Origin: CAZUQP01 sp964484285
GTDB taxonomy: Bacteria > Pseudomonadota > Gammaproteobacteria > DSM-16500
Reading direction: 5' to 3'
Assembly (NCBI GenBank): GCA_964484285.1
Contig: CAZAEO010000010.1
Span: forward strand, 1 to 31,449
Length of the DNA: 31,449 bases
Each line of letters opens with the position of its first letter. The first letter of the stretch is position 1. Of the stretch, positions 1 to 8,089 are shown piece after piece. Made by a program: the position numbers and the translations under genes. The notes under the pieces are model-generated. The model saw only the letters and a program-made list of their open reading frames with translations. It had not been told where the DNA came from and made no database searches.

Positions 1-91
1 TGGATGTTAAAATCTCGCATCTTGAGGTGTAATGGGTATAGACGATAGCTGATAATTATGCGTAAAATCTATAAGACCTTAAAAATCTTGC

Positions 92-625
92 ATGGACATT
101 ATGAAAGCAAAACTAAAAGTAATCCAAGGTGACATTACTCACCTGAAAGTAGACGCAATCGTTAATGCAGCAAATAATTCATTATCAGGCGGGTGTGGTG
201 TAGATGGAGCAATCCATCGCGTTGCGGGACCCGAGTTACTCGAAGAATGTAAAAAACTTGGCGGCTGTTCTACTGGACACGCCAAACTCACAAAAGGTTA
301 CGGGCTGCCAGCACATCATGTCATTCATGCGGTTGGACCTGTTTGGCGCGGTGGCGCAAAAGGAGAACCGCGGCTCCTGGCTTCTTGTTATGAAAATAGC
401 CTAAAGTTAGCGCTAGATAACGATATCAAAACCATCGCCTTTCCTGCGATTAGCTGCGGCATTTACGGATATCCTATCTCGCAAGCAGTTAACATTGCAG
501 TGAACGAAACAGCAAATTTTCTCGAATTACATAATCAAATTGAAACAGTTTATTTCGTTTGTTTTGATGAATCTATCTTCGAAGCCTATCAACAAGCAGT
601 CAATCATATGCACTATGACTCATAA
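92..625 (+). CDS. Macro-domain protein, probable ADP-ribosyl / O-acetyl-ADP-ribose hydrolase
   Basis: Single-domain macro protein of 177 aa, the usual length for stand-alone MacroD/YmdB-type enzymes, which remove ADP-ribose from proteins or hydrolyse O-acetyl-ADP-ribose. Visible motifs are GDIT (13-16), NAANNSL (25-31), a GGCGVDGAIH phosphate-binding loop (33-42), CSTG (59-62), HVIHAVGP (76-83) and FPAISCGIYGYP (117-128). The Asn and Asp of the MacroD catalytic region (NAANN and VDGAI) are present, so it is probably active. The start could also be the ATG at 101 (MKAKLKV); neither start has a strong ribosome-binding site. The stop overlaps the start of the HD-domain gene by 11 bp, which suggests translational coupling. 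The actual substrate cannot be told from sequence. Confidence 0.9.
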   Translation: MDIMKAKLKVIQGDITHLKVDAIVNAANNSLSGGCGVDGAIHRVAGPELLEECKKLGGCSTGHAKLTKGYGLPAHHVIHAVGPVWRGGAKGEPRLLASCYENSLKLALDNDIKTIAFPAISCGIYGYPISQAVNIAVNETANFLELHNQIETVYFVCFDESIFEAYQQAVNHMHYDS

Positions 626-1994
626 CTACGATGTATTACATGTTATTAAAGATCCTGTGCATGGCACAATGCAATTTACAACAAAAGAAGACAACTGGAT
701 CAAGCCTTTTATCGACAGCCCAAACTTCCAACGCTTAAGACACATCAAACAATTAGGCATGGGCGATTATATTTTCCCTGGCGCAGTCCATACCCGTTTT
801 AATCATTGCCTAGGTTGTTGTTATGTTGCAAATCAAATTGCCAAAAAAATTGGTCTGCGTGACGAAGAACGCCAACTCGTGATGGTAGCTTGTTTGCTGC
901 ATGACATTGGTCATGGTCCTTTTTCTCACGCATTCGAAGATGTATTTCATGCAAAACTCATTCGCCATGAAGCATGGACACCTTTTTTTCTGGCTGATTA
1001 TCGGCAAGAATCTTTTTTCAATACCTACAAACTTCGCAATCCGGAAAATTTTCTCACTGAAGAAAAATTCATCCTAATCGAAAAAATGATTATGCATAAA
1101 TCGGCAGCAAAACAATTGCTTGCGGACATTGTTTCATCACAATTAGATGCTGATCGATTAGATTATTTATTGCGTGATAGCCATTTTTGTGGCGTCACGT
1201 ATGGTCAATTTGATTTTCGCTGGATGATCAATTCCATGGTAATTACCCAATCCGCACAAGGCGAACGTCTTGGCTTAACTTACAAAGGAGTGGGAGTAGT
1301 TGAACATTATCTCATGGCAAGACGCCTAATGACACGCAATATCTATCATCATAAGAAAAAACTTGCACTCGAATTTTTCTTGATTCAATTGTTATGCAGT
1401 TTAGCGGAAAGTTTAGAAAATCATTTGCCTTATGCCGCAATCAAATCGACTCGTCTCGGAAAATTTTTATTGACGGTAAATCAATTCAATCAAGCTGCGC
1501 GGACAGCAACACAGGTTGAAACACTCAGGCAACAATTTCTAGTAGAAAATTATGTCCATTACAAAGAACTGTGTGACTATGATGTGTTTGCAATCATTAA
1601 AATGCTTGCAGATACAGAAGATCATCATCCAGCCGCCCAAATAGCCAAACGTTTGCATTATCGGCAAATGCCCAAAGTGGTTCGCCTGGAACAAGGCAAT
1701 ATTGCGAATACCGAATCCATTATTAATGAACTTAAAGAATCCCATAAAAAAACCCTTCAGGGCTGGCAACTTGCCATCATTAAAACTCCGCATCAGGCCT
1801 ATTCCATGGAGGAGGATCCCATTTTAATTGCAAACGAACAAGGTATTGCAAAGCCGCTCAATGAAATGTCTCTTATTATTAATGCAATTTCTGACAAACC
1901 CGAACATACGACCTTTCTCTGTATTGATCATGCCATCATGCGCGATAAAAATGTCGTGCAACTTATTAATAAAGTTGCAGAATATAGTGTATAA
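615..1994 (+). CDS. HD-domain phosphohydrolase, dGTPase/SAMHD1-like (COG1078 type)
   Basis: A 459-aa protein from the ATG at 615. The frame is open further upstream to 540, but that part lies inside the macro gene, and MTHNYDVLHVIKDPVHG matches how this family begins. HD-superfamily metal ligands are seen as H59/H64 (HTRFNHCLG), H96-D97 (LLHDIGHGPFSH) and a later DADRLDYLLRD motif. These are typical of the dNTP-triphosphohydrolase-like branch that includes dGTPases and SAMHD1. Family members hydrolyse nucleotides, but many of this subgroup have no tested substrate. It overlaps the macro-domain gene by 11 bp and is followed 32 bp later by glmU, so the four genes 92-5256 probably form one transcription unit. 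Confidence 0.87.
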   Translation: MTHNYDVLHVIKDPVHGTMQFTTKEDNWIKPFIDSPNFQRLRHIKQLGMGDYIFPGAVHTRFNHCLGCCYVANQIAKKIGLRDEERQLVMVACLLHDIGHGPFSHAFEDVFHAKLIRHEAWTPFFLADYRQESFFNTYKLRNPENFLTEEKFILIEKMIMHKSAAKQLLADIVSSQLDADRLDYLLRDSHFCGVTYGQFDFRWMINSMVITQSAQGERLGLTYKGVGVVEHYLMARRLMTRNIYHHKKKLALEFFLIQLLCSLAESLENHLPYAAIKSTRLGKFLLTVNQFNQAARTATQVETLRQQFLVENYVHYKELCDYDVFAIIKMLADTEDHHPAAQIAKRLHYRQMPKVVRLEQGNIANTESIINELKESHKKTLQGWQLAIIKTPHQAYSMEEDPILIANEQGIAKPLNEMSLIINAISDKPEHTTFLCIDHAIMRDKNVVQLINKVAEYSV

Positions 1995-2026
1995 TTCGCT
2001 GTTTTAAGTTGAGGGCTACTTTCCAT

Positions 2027-3418
2027 ATGGTACTTTGTCCTGTCATTTTAGCAGCAGGCCTTGGCAAACGCATGCATTCGCAATCACCTAAAGTATTGCA
2101 TTGCATCGGCGGAAAACCTCTGCTAGAGCACATTGTGCTTACCGCCAGCCAGCTTGGTTCGCCACATCAGCCGATTGTGATATATGGCCATCAAGGTGCA
2201 GCACTTCGTCGCCATTTAGCACATTTAAGTGTTACCTGGGTTGAACAACGAGAACAGTTAGGGACCGGCCATGCGTTATTACATGCTCTGCCGCATTTAC
2301 CTGACAACAGCCATGTTCTGGTGTTATACGGAGATGTTCCACTTATTACTGCCAGAACGTTACAACATTTAATTCAGCAGACTAAAGAAAATGCACTAGG
2401 CATTATCACAGCACGCTTACGTGATCCAGCGGGTTTAGGCCGCATTGTACGCGACGATAAAAACAAAATTATTTCCATTATTGAAGAAAAAGATCTTCTG
2501 CAAACTCAAAAAACAATGAATGAAATTAATTCAGGAATTTACCTTATCCCAGAAAAATACTTACGCGAATGGCTGCCCAAATTACACAATGATAATGCAC
2601 AACATGAATTTTACCTGACCGATCTCATTAGCATTGCTGTACAAAATAATATTTCAATCCACAGCATTGAACCTTTTGACGAAGAAGAAATCTTAGGTGT
2701 CAATAATCGCCAACAACTAAGCACGCTTGAACGTTTTTATCAAAAACAAGGTGCGGAAAAACTCATGCTGCAGGGCACCACGCTGCTTGACCCCGAACGC
2801 TTTGACTTACGCGGAGAAGCCCACATTGGTCAAGATGTCGTGATTGATATTAATGTCATTCTTGAAGGCAATGTCACAATCGGCCATGGCTGCGTTATTG
2901 GCCCCCATACCGTGCTTCGCAATGCCGTCATCGGTGATCACGTTGAAATCAAAGCATACTCGATTATTGATGGCGCTGAAATTGCTAATCACTGCGTTAT
3001 CGGGCCTTTCGCGCGCCTGCGCCCGGGAACCGTATTATCAGAAAATGCCCACGTGGGTAATTTTGTGGAAGTAAAAAACAGCATGATTGGTACAGCAACC
3101 AAGATTAATCACCTGAGTTACATTGGCGACAGCGAAATTGGCAAACAGGTCAACATCGGCGCAGGCACTATTACGTGTAATTATGATGGAGTCAATAAAC
3201 ATAAAACAGTTATTGCTGATCATGCATTCATAGGCTCAAATACTGCTTTAGTTGCACCCGTCACCATCGGTGAAGCAGCAACGATTGGCGCAGGCTCTAC
3301 TATTACTAATGATGCACCCGCAAAACAACTTACGCTTGGTCGCGCAAAGCAACTTACCATTCTGCATTGGCAACGACCAGAAAAAAAAGAACTCTCAGAA
3401 AAAATTGAAAAGGAATAA
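2027..3418 (+). CDS. glmU: Bifunctional UDP-GlcNAc pyrophosphorylase / glucosamine-1-phosphate acetyltransferase
   Basis: Makes UDP-GlcNAc in two steps for peptidoglycan and LPS. The N-terminal nucleotidyltransferase half shows LAAGLGKRM near residue 8, the SPKVLH lysine motif, an EQLGTGHA loop and LYGDVPL. The C-terminal half is a left-handed beta-helix of hexapeptide repeats with RLRPGT, NFVEVKNS, LSYIGD and GAGTITCNYDGVNKHKT, the acetyl-CoA/active-site region. From the ATG at 2027 it is 463 aa, close to E. coli GlmU (456). An in-frame TTG at 2009 is possible, but GAGGG at 2011-2015 is well placed as ribosome-binding site for 2027. It ends 2 bp before glmS, as in many gammaproteobacteria. 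The usual upstream atp operon is not seen here. Confidence 0.97.
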   Translation: MVLCPVILAAGLGKRMHSQSPKVLHCIGGKPLLEHIVLTASQLGSPHQPIVIYGHQGAALRRHLAHLSVTWVEQREQLGTGHALLHALPHLPDNSHVLVLYGDVPLITARTLQHLIQQTKENALGIITARLRDPAGLGRIVRDDKNKIISIIEEKDLLQTQKTMNEINSGIYLIPEKYLREWLPKLHNDNAQHEFYLTDLISIAVQNNISIHSIEPFDEEEILGVNNRQQLSTLERFYQKQGAEKLMLQGTTLLDPERFDLRGEAHIGQDVVIDINVILEGNVTIGHGCVIGPHTVLRNAVIGDHVEIKAYSIIDGAEIANHCVIGPFARLRPGTVLSENAHVGNFVEVKNSMIGTATKINHLSYIGDSEIGKQVNIGAGTITCNYDGVNKHKTVIADHAFIGSNTALVAPVTIGEAATIGAGSTITNDAPAKQLTLGRAKQLTILHWQRPEKKELSEKIEKE

Positions 3419-3420
3419 CT

Positions 3421-5256
3421 ATGTGTGGAATAGTCGGCGCTGTTGCGGAACGCAACATCGAGAAGATTTTAGTAGATGGGTTAAAACGTTTAGAATATCG
3501 TGGTTATGATTCAGCTGGTTTAGCAGTCATTAATCCTGAAAATCAATTGAAAAGTTTGCGCTGCCAAGGAAAAGTACGTGAACTTGCTGCTGCGCTCACA
3601 ACAACAAAACTCTACGGCACTACAGGTATTGCACATACACGCTGGGCAACACATGGTGTACCCTCCGAACAAAATGCACACCCCCTAACTTCGCACAATC
3701 AGTTTTCATTAGTACACAATGGCATCATTGAAAACCACGATAGCTTGCGTAAAAAATTAATTGCTGCAGGCTACCAATTTAGTTCAGAAACAGATTCGGA
3801 AACAGTGGTGCATTTACTGCATTTTCATTATCAAAAAACCAATGATTTATTAAAATCGATTCGACAAACCGTCACAGAATTAGACGGTGCTTATGCACTT
3901 GGAATTCTTTCATCGCATCATCCTGGACATGCGATTGCTGTGCGTTCCGGCAGTCCTTTAGTCATTGGACAAGGCACTGCTGAAAATTTTTTCGCATCAG
4001 ATCCGCTCGCATTACTGCCCCTCACAAAACAATTTATTTATCTTGAAGATGGAGACATCGCAGATATTACACACCACTCCATTGATATTTACACAGCGGA
4101 TGCCAAAAAAGTAAGCCGCACCTCACACATTCTGGAATTAAATATTGATGTCGTTGATCGTGGTGAACATCGCCATTATATGAGTAAAGAAATTTTCGAA
4201 CAACCCACCGCAATCGCCACACATTTAGAAGGACGCGTCAGTAAAAATGCAGTACTTGATACTATTTTTGGTGTAAAAGCAAAAGAATTATTTAAACAAA
4301 TACAGCATGTGCAACTGGTCGCTTGTGGGACGAGCTATCATGCTGCAATGGTAGCACGTTACTGGTTAGAGGGGTTGGCTGGAATTCCATGTTCAGTTGA
4401 AATTGCCAGTGAATATCGCTATCGCAAACCTGTCGTACCCAAAAACAGCTTATTTGTTTCATTATCTCAATCAGGTGAAACAGCGGATACACTGGCTGCT
4501 TTACGGTTAGCTAAAAAAACAGGATTCTTATGCTCGCTTGCTATTTGCAATGTCCCAGAAAGCTCTCTCGTACGTGAATCCGATTTTCATTTTATGACAC
4601 GCGCGGGCGCTGAAATTGGTGTCGCATCCACCAAAGCATTTACCACGCAATTAACCGCATTATTATTACTTACCATTTCATTGGGTCGACGCTATCAATT
4701 ATCTCGCGAGACAGAAAAACAGTTAGTGGATCAGTTGCATCAACTGCCTAACATGATCAAATCAACATTACAAATTAATAATGCGATTATGCAGCTTGCA
4801 CATAAATTTGTGGATAAGCAGCACGCATTATTTTTAGGGCGTGGCACGCTCTTTCCAATTGCACTAGAAGGCGCATTAAAGTTAAAAGAAATTTCTTATA
4901 TTCACGCGGAAGGTTATCCAGCTGGTGAATTAAAACACGGACCATTGGCATTGGTTGATAAAAACATGCCGGTAATTGTTCTTGCACCCAATAATGAATT
5001 GTTTGAAAAAATCAAATCGAATTTACATGAAGTACACACGCGCGGTGGAGAATTATTTGTTTTCACTGACAGCCAAATTGATATCAAACAATCAGATCCC
5101 TCTACTCATCTCATTGAAATGCCTACCATTGACCCCATACTTGCGCCTATCAGCTATACCATTCCTATGCAATTATTAGCTTATCACGTTGCTGTGCTAA
5201 AAGGGACGGATGTCGATCAGCCAAGAAATTTAGCCAAATCGGTGACAGTGGAATAA
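3421..5256 (+). CDS. glmS: Glutamine-fructose-6-phosphate aminotransferase (isomerizing)
   Basis: Converts fructose-6-phosphate and glutamine to glucosamine-6-phosphate, the first committed step to UDP-GlcNAc. The protein is 611 aa against 609 in E. coli. It starts MCGIVGAV, with the Ntn-hydrolase nucleophile Cys directly after Met. Glutaminase motifs include HTRWATHG, NGIIENH and SETDSETVVHL. The two SIS isomerase domains show VACGTSYHA, SLSQSGETADT, STKAFTTQ and EGALKLKEISYIHAEGYPAGE. The C-terminus is the conserved LAKSVTVE. It follows glmU by 2 bp, with AAAGGA at the end of glmU acting as its ribosome-binding site. No glmS ribozyme or long leader is present, as expected in Gram-negatives, where GlmS is controlled by small RNAs. 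Confidence 0.98.
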   Translation: MCGIVGAVAERNIEKILVDGLKRLEYRGYDSAGLAVINPENQLKSLRCQGKVRELAAALTTTKLYGTTGIAHTRWATHGVPSEQNAHPLTSHNQFSLVHNGIIENHDSLRKKLIAAGYQFSSETDSETVVHLLHFHYQKTNDLLKSIRQTVTELDGAYALGILSSHHPGHAIAVRSGSPLVIGQGTAENFFASDPLALLPLTKQFIYLEDGDIADITHHSIDIYTADAKKVSRTSHILELNIDVVDRGEHRHYMSKEIFEQPTAIATHLEGRVSKNAVLDTIFGVKAKELFKQIQHVQLVACGTSYHAAMVARYWLEGLAGIPCSVEIASEYRYRKPVVPKNSLFVSLSQSGETADTLAALRLAKKTGFLCSLAICNVPESSLVRESDFHFMTRAGAEIGVASTKAFTTQLTALLLLTISLGRRYQLSRETEKQLVDQLHQLPNMIKSTLQINNAIMQLAHKFVDKQHALFLGRGTLFPIALEGALKLKEISYIHAEGYPAGELKHGPLALVDKNMPVIVLAPNNELFEKIKSNLHEVHTRGGELFVFTDSQIDIKQSDPSTHLIEMPTIDPILAPISYTIPMQLLAYHVAVLKGTDVDQPRNLAKSVTVE

Positions 5257-5271
5257 CTTAAGTGAAAATCC

Positions 5272-6912
5272 TTATTTTATTTTCGCTTTCGTCCGTGCAC
5301 ACGAATAATTGTCTCCTGCACTCATCAAACGATACATTTTTTGCAAATCTTTTTCTCCCGCCAAACGTCTGGCAAAAATAGCTTTAAATGATTGTTCGTT
5401 ATGATGATCGCGTGTAGCTTCTAAAAAAACGCAGAGATCGGCACACAATACATTTATAGCGGATGTGCGTTGTACTTTATTTTTTAATGCCAATATATCT
5501 GTATACAATTTATTTTTTGGGTTTATTTTTTCTTTTCGCGAGAAAAATTGCACACCACTCGACATAGGATTCTTTGTGATATATTCTTCCGCTACATCAG
5601 TAATCATAGATTTCATTGTCATAAGATAATGTATATCTGCTCTTTTAGAGATAACATCTCGTTGCAATGACTGCAAGCACTTTATGACTTTTTTTGATTG
5701 ACAGTTTTTTATTTTTTCATCTAATTCTTGATTCAGTGCATGAAAAATTTTTTCCATCCCATTAAATGCCGCCAACTGCATTTCAATATCCTGCTTTGAC
5801 ATATCTGGATGATCAAAATAATTAAATTGTGAATCGAGCTTTTGAGTTAAATCATAGATACATTTAAGATCTGTTGTTAATAGCAAAAAAACATCATTCC
5901 TTCGTGCAAGCATATAATAGCCATCTAAATAAAGATCTTCCACTTTATCTGCAAGTTTTTGGAAAAAATCTTTTTCCGCTCGCTCTTTAAAAAAAGCATG
6001 CTCCATCACTTGCTGTATAGTCAAGCGATATTCTGGTATTAAATCAATCATTCGATAATACAAATCAAATATAGGCTCATCATACAAACTATCGTCGTTT
6101 CTATGATTAGAAATTTCGCCTTTTTGGGCTGCCCCTATTAACGCTTTCAGTATAGAAGCTAAGGCAAAGAGATCCACTGCTTTATGATTAATCTTTTCAT
6201 AGACCTTTTTTGTCTCATCATTAACTATCCACTCACTATTTTCTCCATCAGAACAAATAAGCGGCTTTAATTCCTGAGGAAATAGACTACCGCCAATCAT
6301 TCTAAATTTCTTCCCAAGAAACGTTCCATCCGTACACACTTCAGCAATGGTATCCAAATCACCCAGTCTCACAGAAAATTCATCTTTATTTTTAGTTTTA
6401 GCATGAATCAACACATTTTCTATTTTAATATCGCGATGTACCACATTTTTTTCATGCAGCGCCATGACACCCAATACAATCTGCCCAAAAATGTTTTTTA
6501 TTTGTTGCCGAGTTAACTTTCCGTAATTTTTTTTGATAAAATCATACAATGATCCTTCTGAAGCACGCGGAGAAACGCGCCTACCATTATCATCAAAATA
6601 GATAAAAGTTTGCAAAAATCGAGTATCCACCTGAAGGTTTCGCAGCAATCGCTGCACTTTGTTAGCCTGCTCAACCTGACGCTTACCCTCCCTGCGCAGA
6701 TTTTTATTTTTCTCTTGTGCATCCAAATTTTGAGAAACAGCAACAGGAAGAGGATCCTCTAACTTGCGACCATCAGCCAATTCAGCATGTACATTTTCCG
6801 CTATGGAAAAACTAACACTATTATATGCGCCCGCCCGTTTTTCTTCTTTGCTAGGAACAAGACTTACCCCAACTCTCCGTAATTTCTTTAAATACGGTTT
6901 TAACAGTGACAT
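5272..6912 (-). CDS. Eukaryotic-like serine/threonine protein kinase, candidate secreted effector
   Basis: A 546-aa protein with a Hanks-type kinase domain in residues about 35-310 and a mostly helical C-terminal part (about 311-546) that I do not recognise. The catalytic loop HRDIKIEN (H159, D161, N166) is intact. The metal-binding DFG motif is DLD (185-187), keeping its first Asp. The later conserved Asp (D247 in HKAVDLFALA) and Arg (R296 in PEYRLTIQQ) are present. The N-lobe is poorly conserved: no clear glycine-rich loop, and if PVAVSQN (56-62) is strand beta3, the usual Lys is Ser. There is no transmembrane segment or signal peptide, unlike the membrane-anchored PknB type. It lies alone between glmS and pyrD and looks more AT-rich than its neighbours. 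GAGGG lies just before the start. Effector function is inference from architecture. Confidence 0.8.
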   Translation of the reverse strand: MSLLKPYLKKLRRVGVSLVPSKEEKRAGAYNSVSFSIAENVHAELADGRKLEDPLPVAVSQNLDAQEKNKNLRREGKRQVEQANKVQRLLRNLQVDTRFLQTFIYFDDNGRRVSPRASEGSLYDFIKKNYGKLTRQQIKNIFGQIVLGVMALHEKNVVHRDIKIENVLIHAKTKNKDEFSVRLGDLDTIAEVCTDGTFLGKKFRMIGGSLFPQELKPLICSDGENSEWIVNDETKKVYEKINHKAVDLFALASILKALIGAAQKGEISNHRNDDSLYDEPIFDLYYRMIDLIPEYRLTIQQVMEHAFFKERAEKDFFQKLADKVEDLYLDGYYMLARRNDVFLLLTTDLKCIYDLTQKLDSQFNYFDHPDMSKQDIEMQLAAFNGMEKIFHALNQELDEKIKNCQSKKVIKCLQSLQRDVISKRADIHYLMTMKSMITDVAEEYITKNPMSSGVQFFSRKEKINPKNKLYTDILALKNKVQRTSAINVLCADLCVFLEATRDHHNEQSFKAIFARRLAGEKDLQKMYRLMSAGDNYSCARTKAKIK

Positions 6913-6993
6913 CGCAAATACCCTCGTTTCAATCTATTGATTTAATTATTTTTTTATTTTTATGTCAGTTGAAGTAGAGCATTTTAACAACAC

Positions 6994-7013
6994 TATATTA
7001 ACAATTTCTTAAC
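6994..7013 (-). promoter_or_regulatory. Possible PmrA-type direct repeat upstream of the kinase gene
   Basis: Read on the minus strand, the site is GTTAAGAAA-TT-GTTAATATA: two nonamers containing TTAA, exactly 11 bp apart. The PmrA box recalled for Legionella and Coxiella effector genes has the form cTTAAtATT-N2-cTTAAtATT. The first half matches 5 of 9 positions and the second 7 of 9. It sits in the 109-bp gap between pyrD and the kinase, about 80 bp before the kinase start. A TAAAAT at 6981-6986 could serve as -10, but its spacing to the box is short. In AT-rich DNA a chance match is quite possible. Confidence 0.35.
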
Positions 7014-7021
7014 AAAGTCAG

Positions 7022-8038
7022 TCAATAGGTCTTGACGAAATAGTTTGCTATTTCAAGAATAAGCCTTGGCCCTTGATAAACAAAACCAGTATAGATCTGA
7101 ATAAGGCTCGCACCGGCTGCAAATTTTGCTTTTGCATCGCCCGAAGAAAAAATCCCGCCGCAGCCAATAATCGGAATTTGTTCGCGCAAGATGGGCGCCA
7201 ATTGTTGAATAACCTCAGTAGAACGTTTTGCCAAAGGTCTACCACTTAACCCTCCAGCTTCATGCGCTAAAGATAAATCTAACACACCTTCACGACTCAC
7301 CGTCGTATTGGTAGCAATCACTCCATCGATGTTTTGCTCCAGAAAAACATCTGCCATCACAGTTAATTCTTCATAAGTTAAGTCTGGAGAGATTTTTACA
7401 ACTAATGGCACATATTTTTTATTGGCGAGGAAATATTTTTTTTGTTCTTGCTTGAGCACCTGCAAAAGCAATTTTAACAAATCCGCTTGCTGCAAGTTTC
7501 TTAAGTCTGCCGTGTTAGGCGAAGAAATATTGATTGTCACATAACTTGCAAAAGGCGCAACACGTTGAAAACCCACTACATAATCCTGATAAGCAAGCGG
7601 AAGCGGCGTGTCATGATTCTTACCAAGATTAACGCCTAACACACCTTTGACGCGTGTTTTTTTTAATTGGGCGACAACATGGTCCAAACCTTTGCTATTA
7701 AATCCCATGCGATTAATCAGCGCTCTTTGCGAAGGTAAACGAAATAAACGCGGCAGTGGATTACCTGGCTGCGGTTTAGGCGTCACTGTCCCTATTTCAA
7801 TAAAACCAAAACCTAATGCGAAAAGTGCATTAAGATAATCACCATCCTTATCCAATCCTGCCGCCAAACCAACTGGGTTTCTAAAAGATAACCCCATGAC
7901 CTGACAAGGGGCATCCTGTTTGGGTAATAACTTAAGAAGACAAAGTGAATGCGCGAGACGTAAAATAGTCAGCGTGACATGATGCGCTTTTTCGGGCTCG
8001 AGCTGGAACAATAATTTTCTGATAAGTGAGTAATACAT
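7022..8038 (-). CDS. pyrD: Dihydroorotate dehydrogenase (quinone), class 2
   Basis: Oxidises dihydroorotate to orotate in pyrimidine synthesis and passes electrons to quinone at the inner membrane. The protein is 338 aa (E. coli 336). The N-terminal amphipathic helices of class 2 enzymes are visible (MYYSLIRKLLFQLEPEKAHH). The FMN barrel shows NPVGLAAGLDKDG, GFGFIEIGTVTPKPQPGNP, NRMGFNSKG, GVNLGKN, YVTINISSPNT, VKISPD, ATNTTVSR and IGCGGIFS. The catalytic Ser of class 2 enzymes is in the NISSPNT segment. It lies downstream of uvrD on the same strand with a 51-bp gap, so it may be read from the uvrD promoter or from one inside the end of uvrD. Confidence 0.97.
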   Translation of the reverse strand: MYYSLIRKLLFQLEPEKAHHVTLTILRLAHSLCLLKLLPKQDAPCQVMGLSFRNPVGLAAGLDKDGDYLNALFALGFGFIEIGTVTPKPQPGNPLPRLFRLPSQRALINRMGFNSKGLDHVVAQLKKTRVKGVLGVNLGKNHDTPLPLAYQDYVVGFQRVAPFASYVTINISSPNTADLRNLQQADLLKLLLQVLKQEQKKYFLANKKYVPLVVKISPDLTYEELTVMADVFLEQNIDGVIATNTTVSREGVLDLSLAHEAGGLSGRPLAKRSTEVIQQLAPILREQIPIIGCGGIFSSGDAKAKFAAGASLIQIYTGFVYQGPRLILEIANYFVKTY

Positions 8039-8089
8039 GCTTTCTACTCAAGACAAAGGACTACAAAAATGCGCTTCACGAACCGCAAC

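Noticed and set aside
1..91. Possible C-terminal end of a gene left of the window
   Set aside because: Two plus-strand frames stay open for only about 10-15 codons before stops at 30-32 and 46-48; neither ending is recognisable, so no partial gene is claimed.
5262..5286. Hairpin GTGAAAAT / ATTTTCGC between glmS and the kinase gene as a terminator
   Set aside because: The stem is almost all A-T with a G-T wobble, the loop is 9 nt, and its right arm is inside the kinase coding end; too weak to call.
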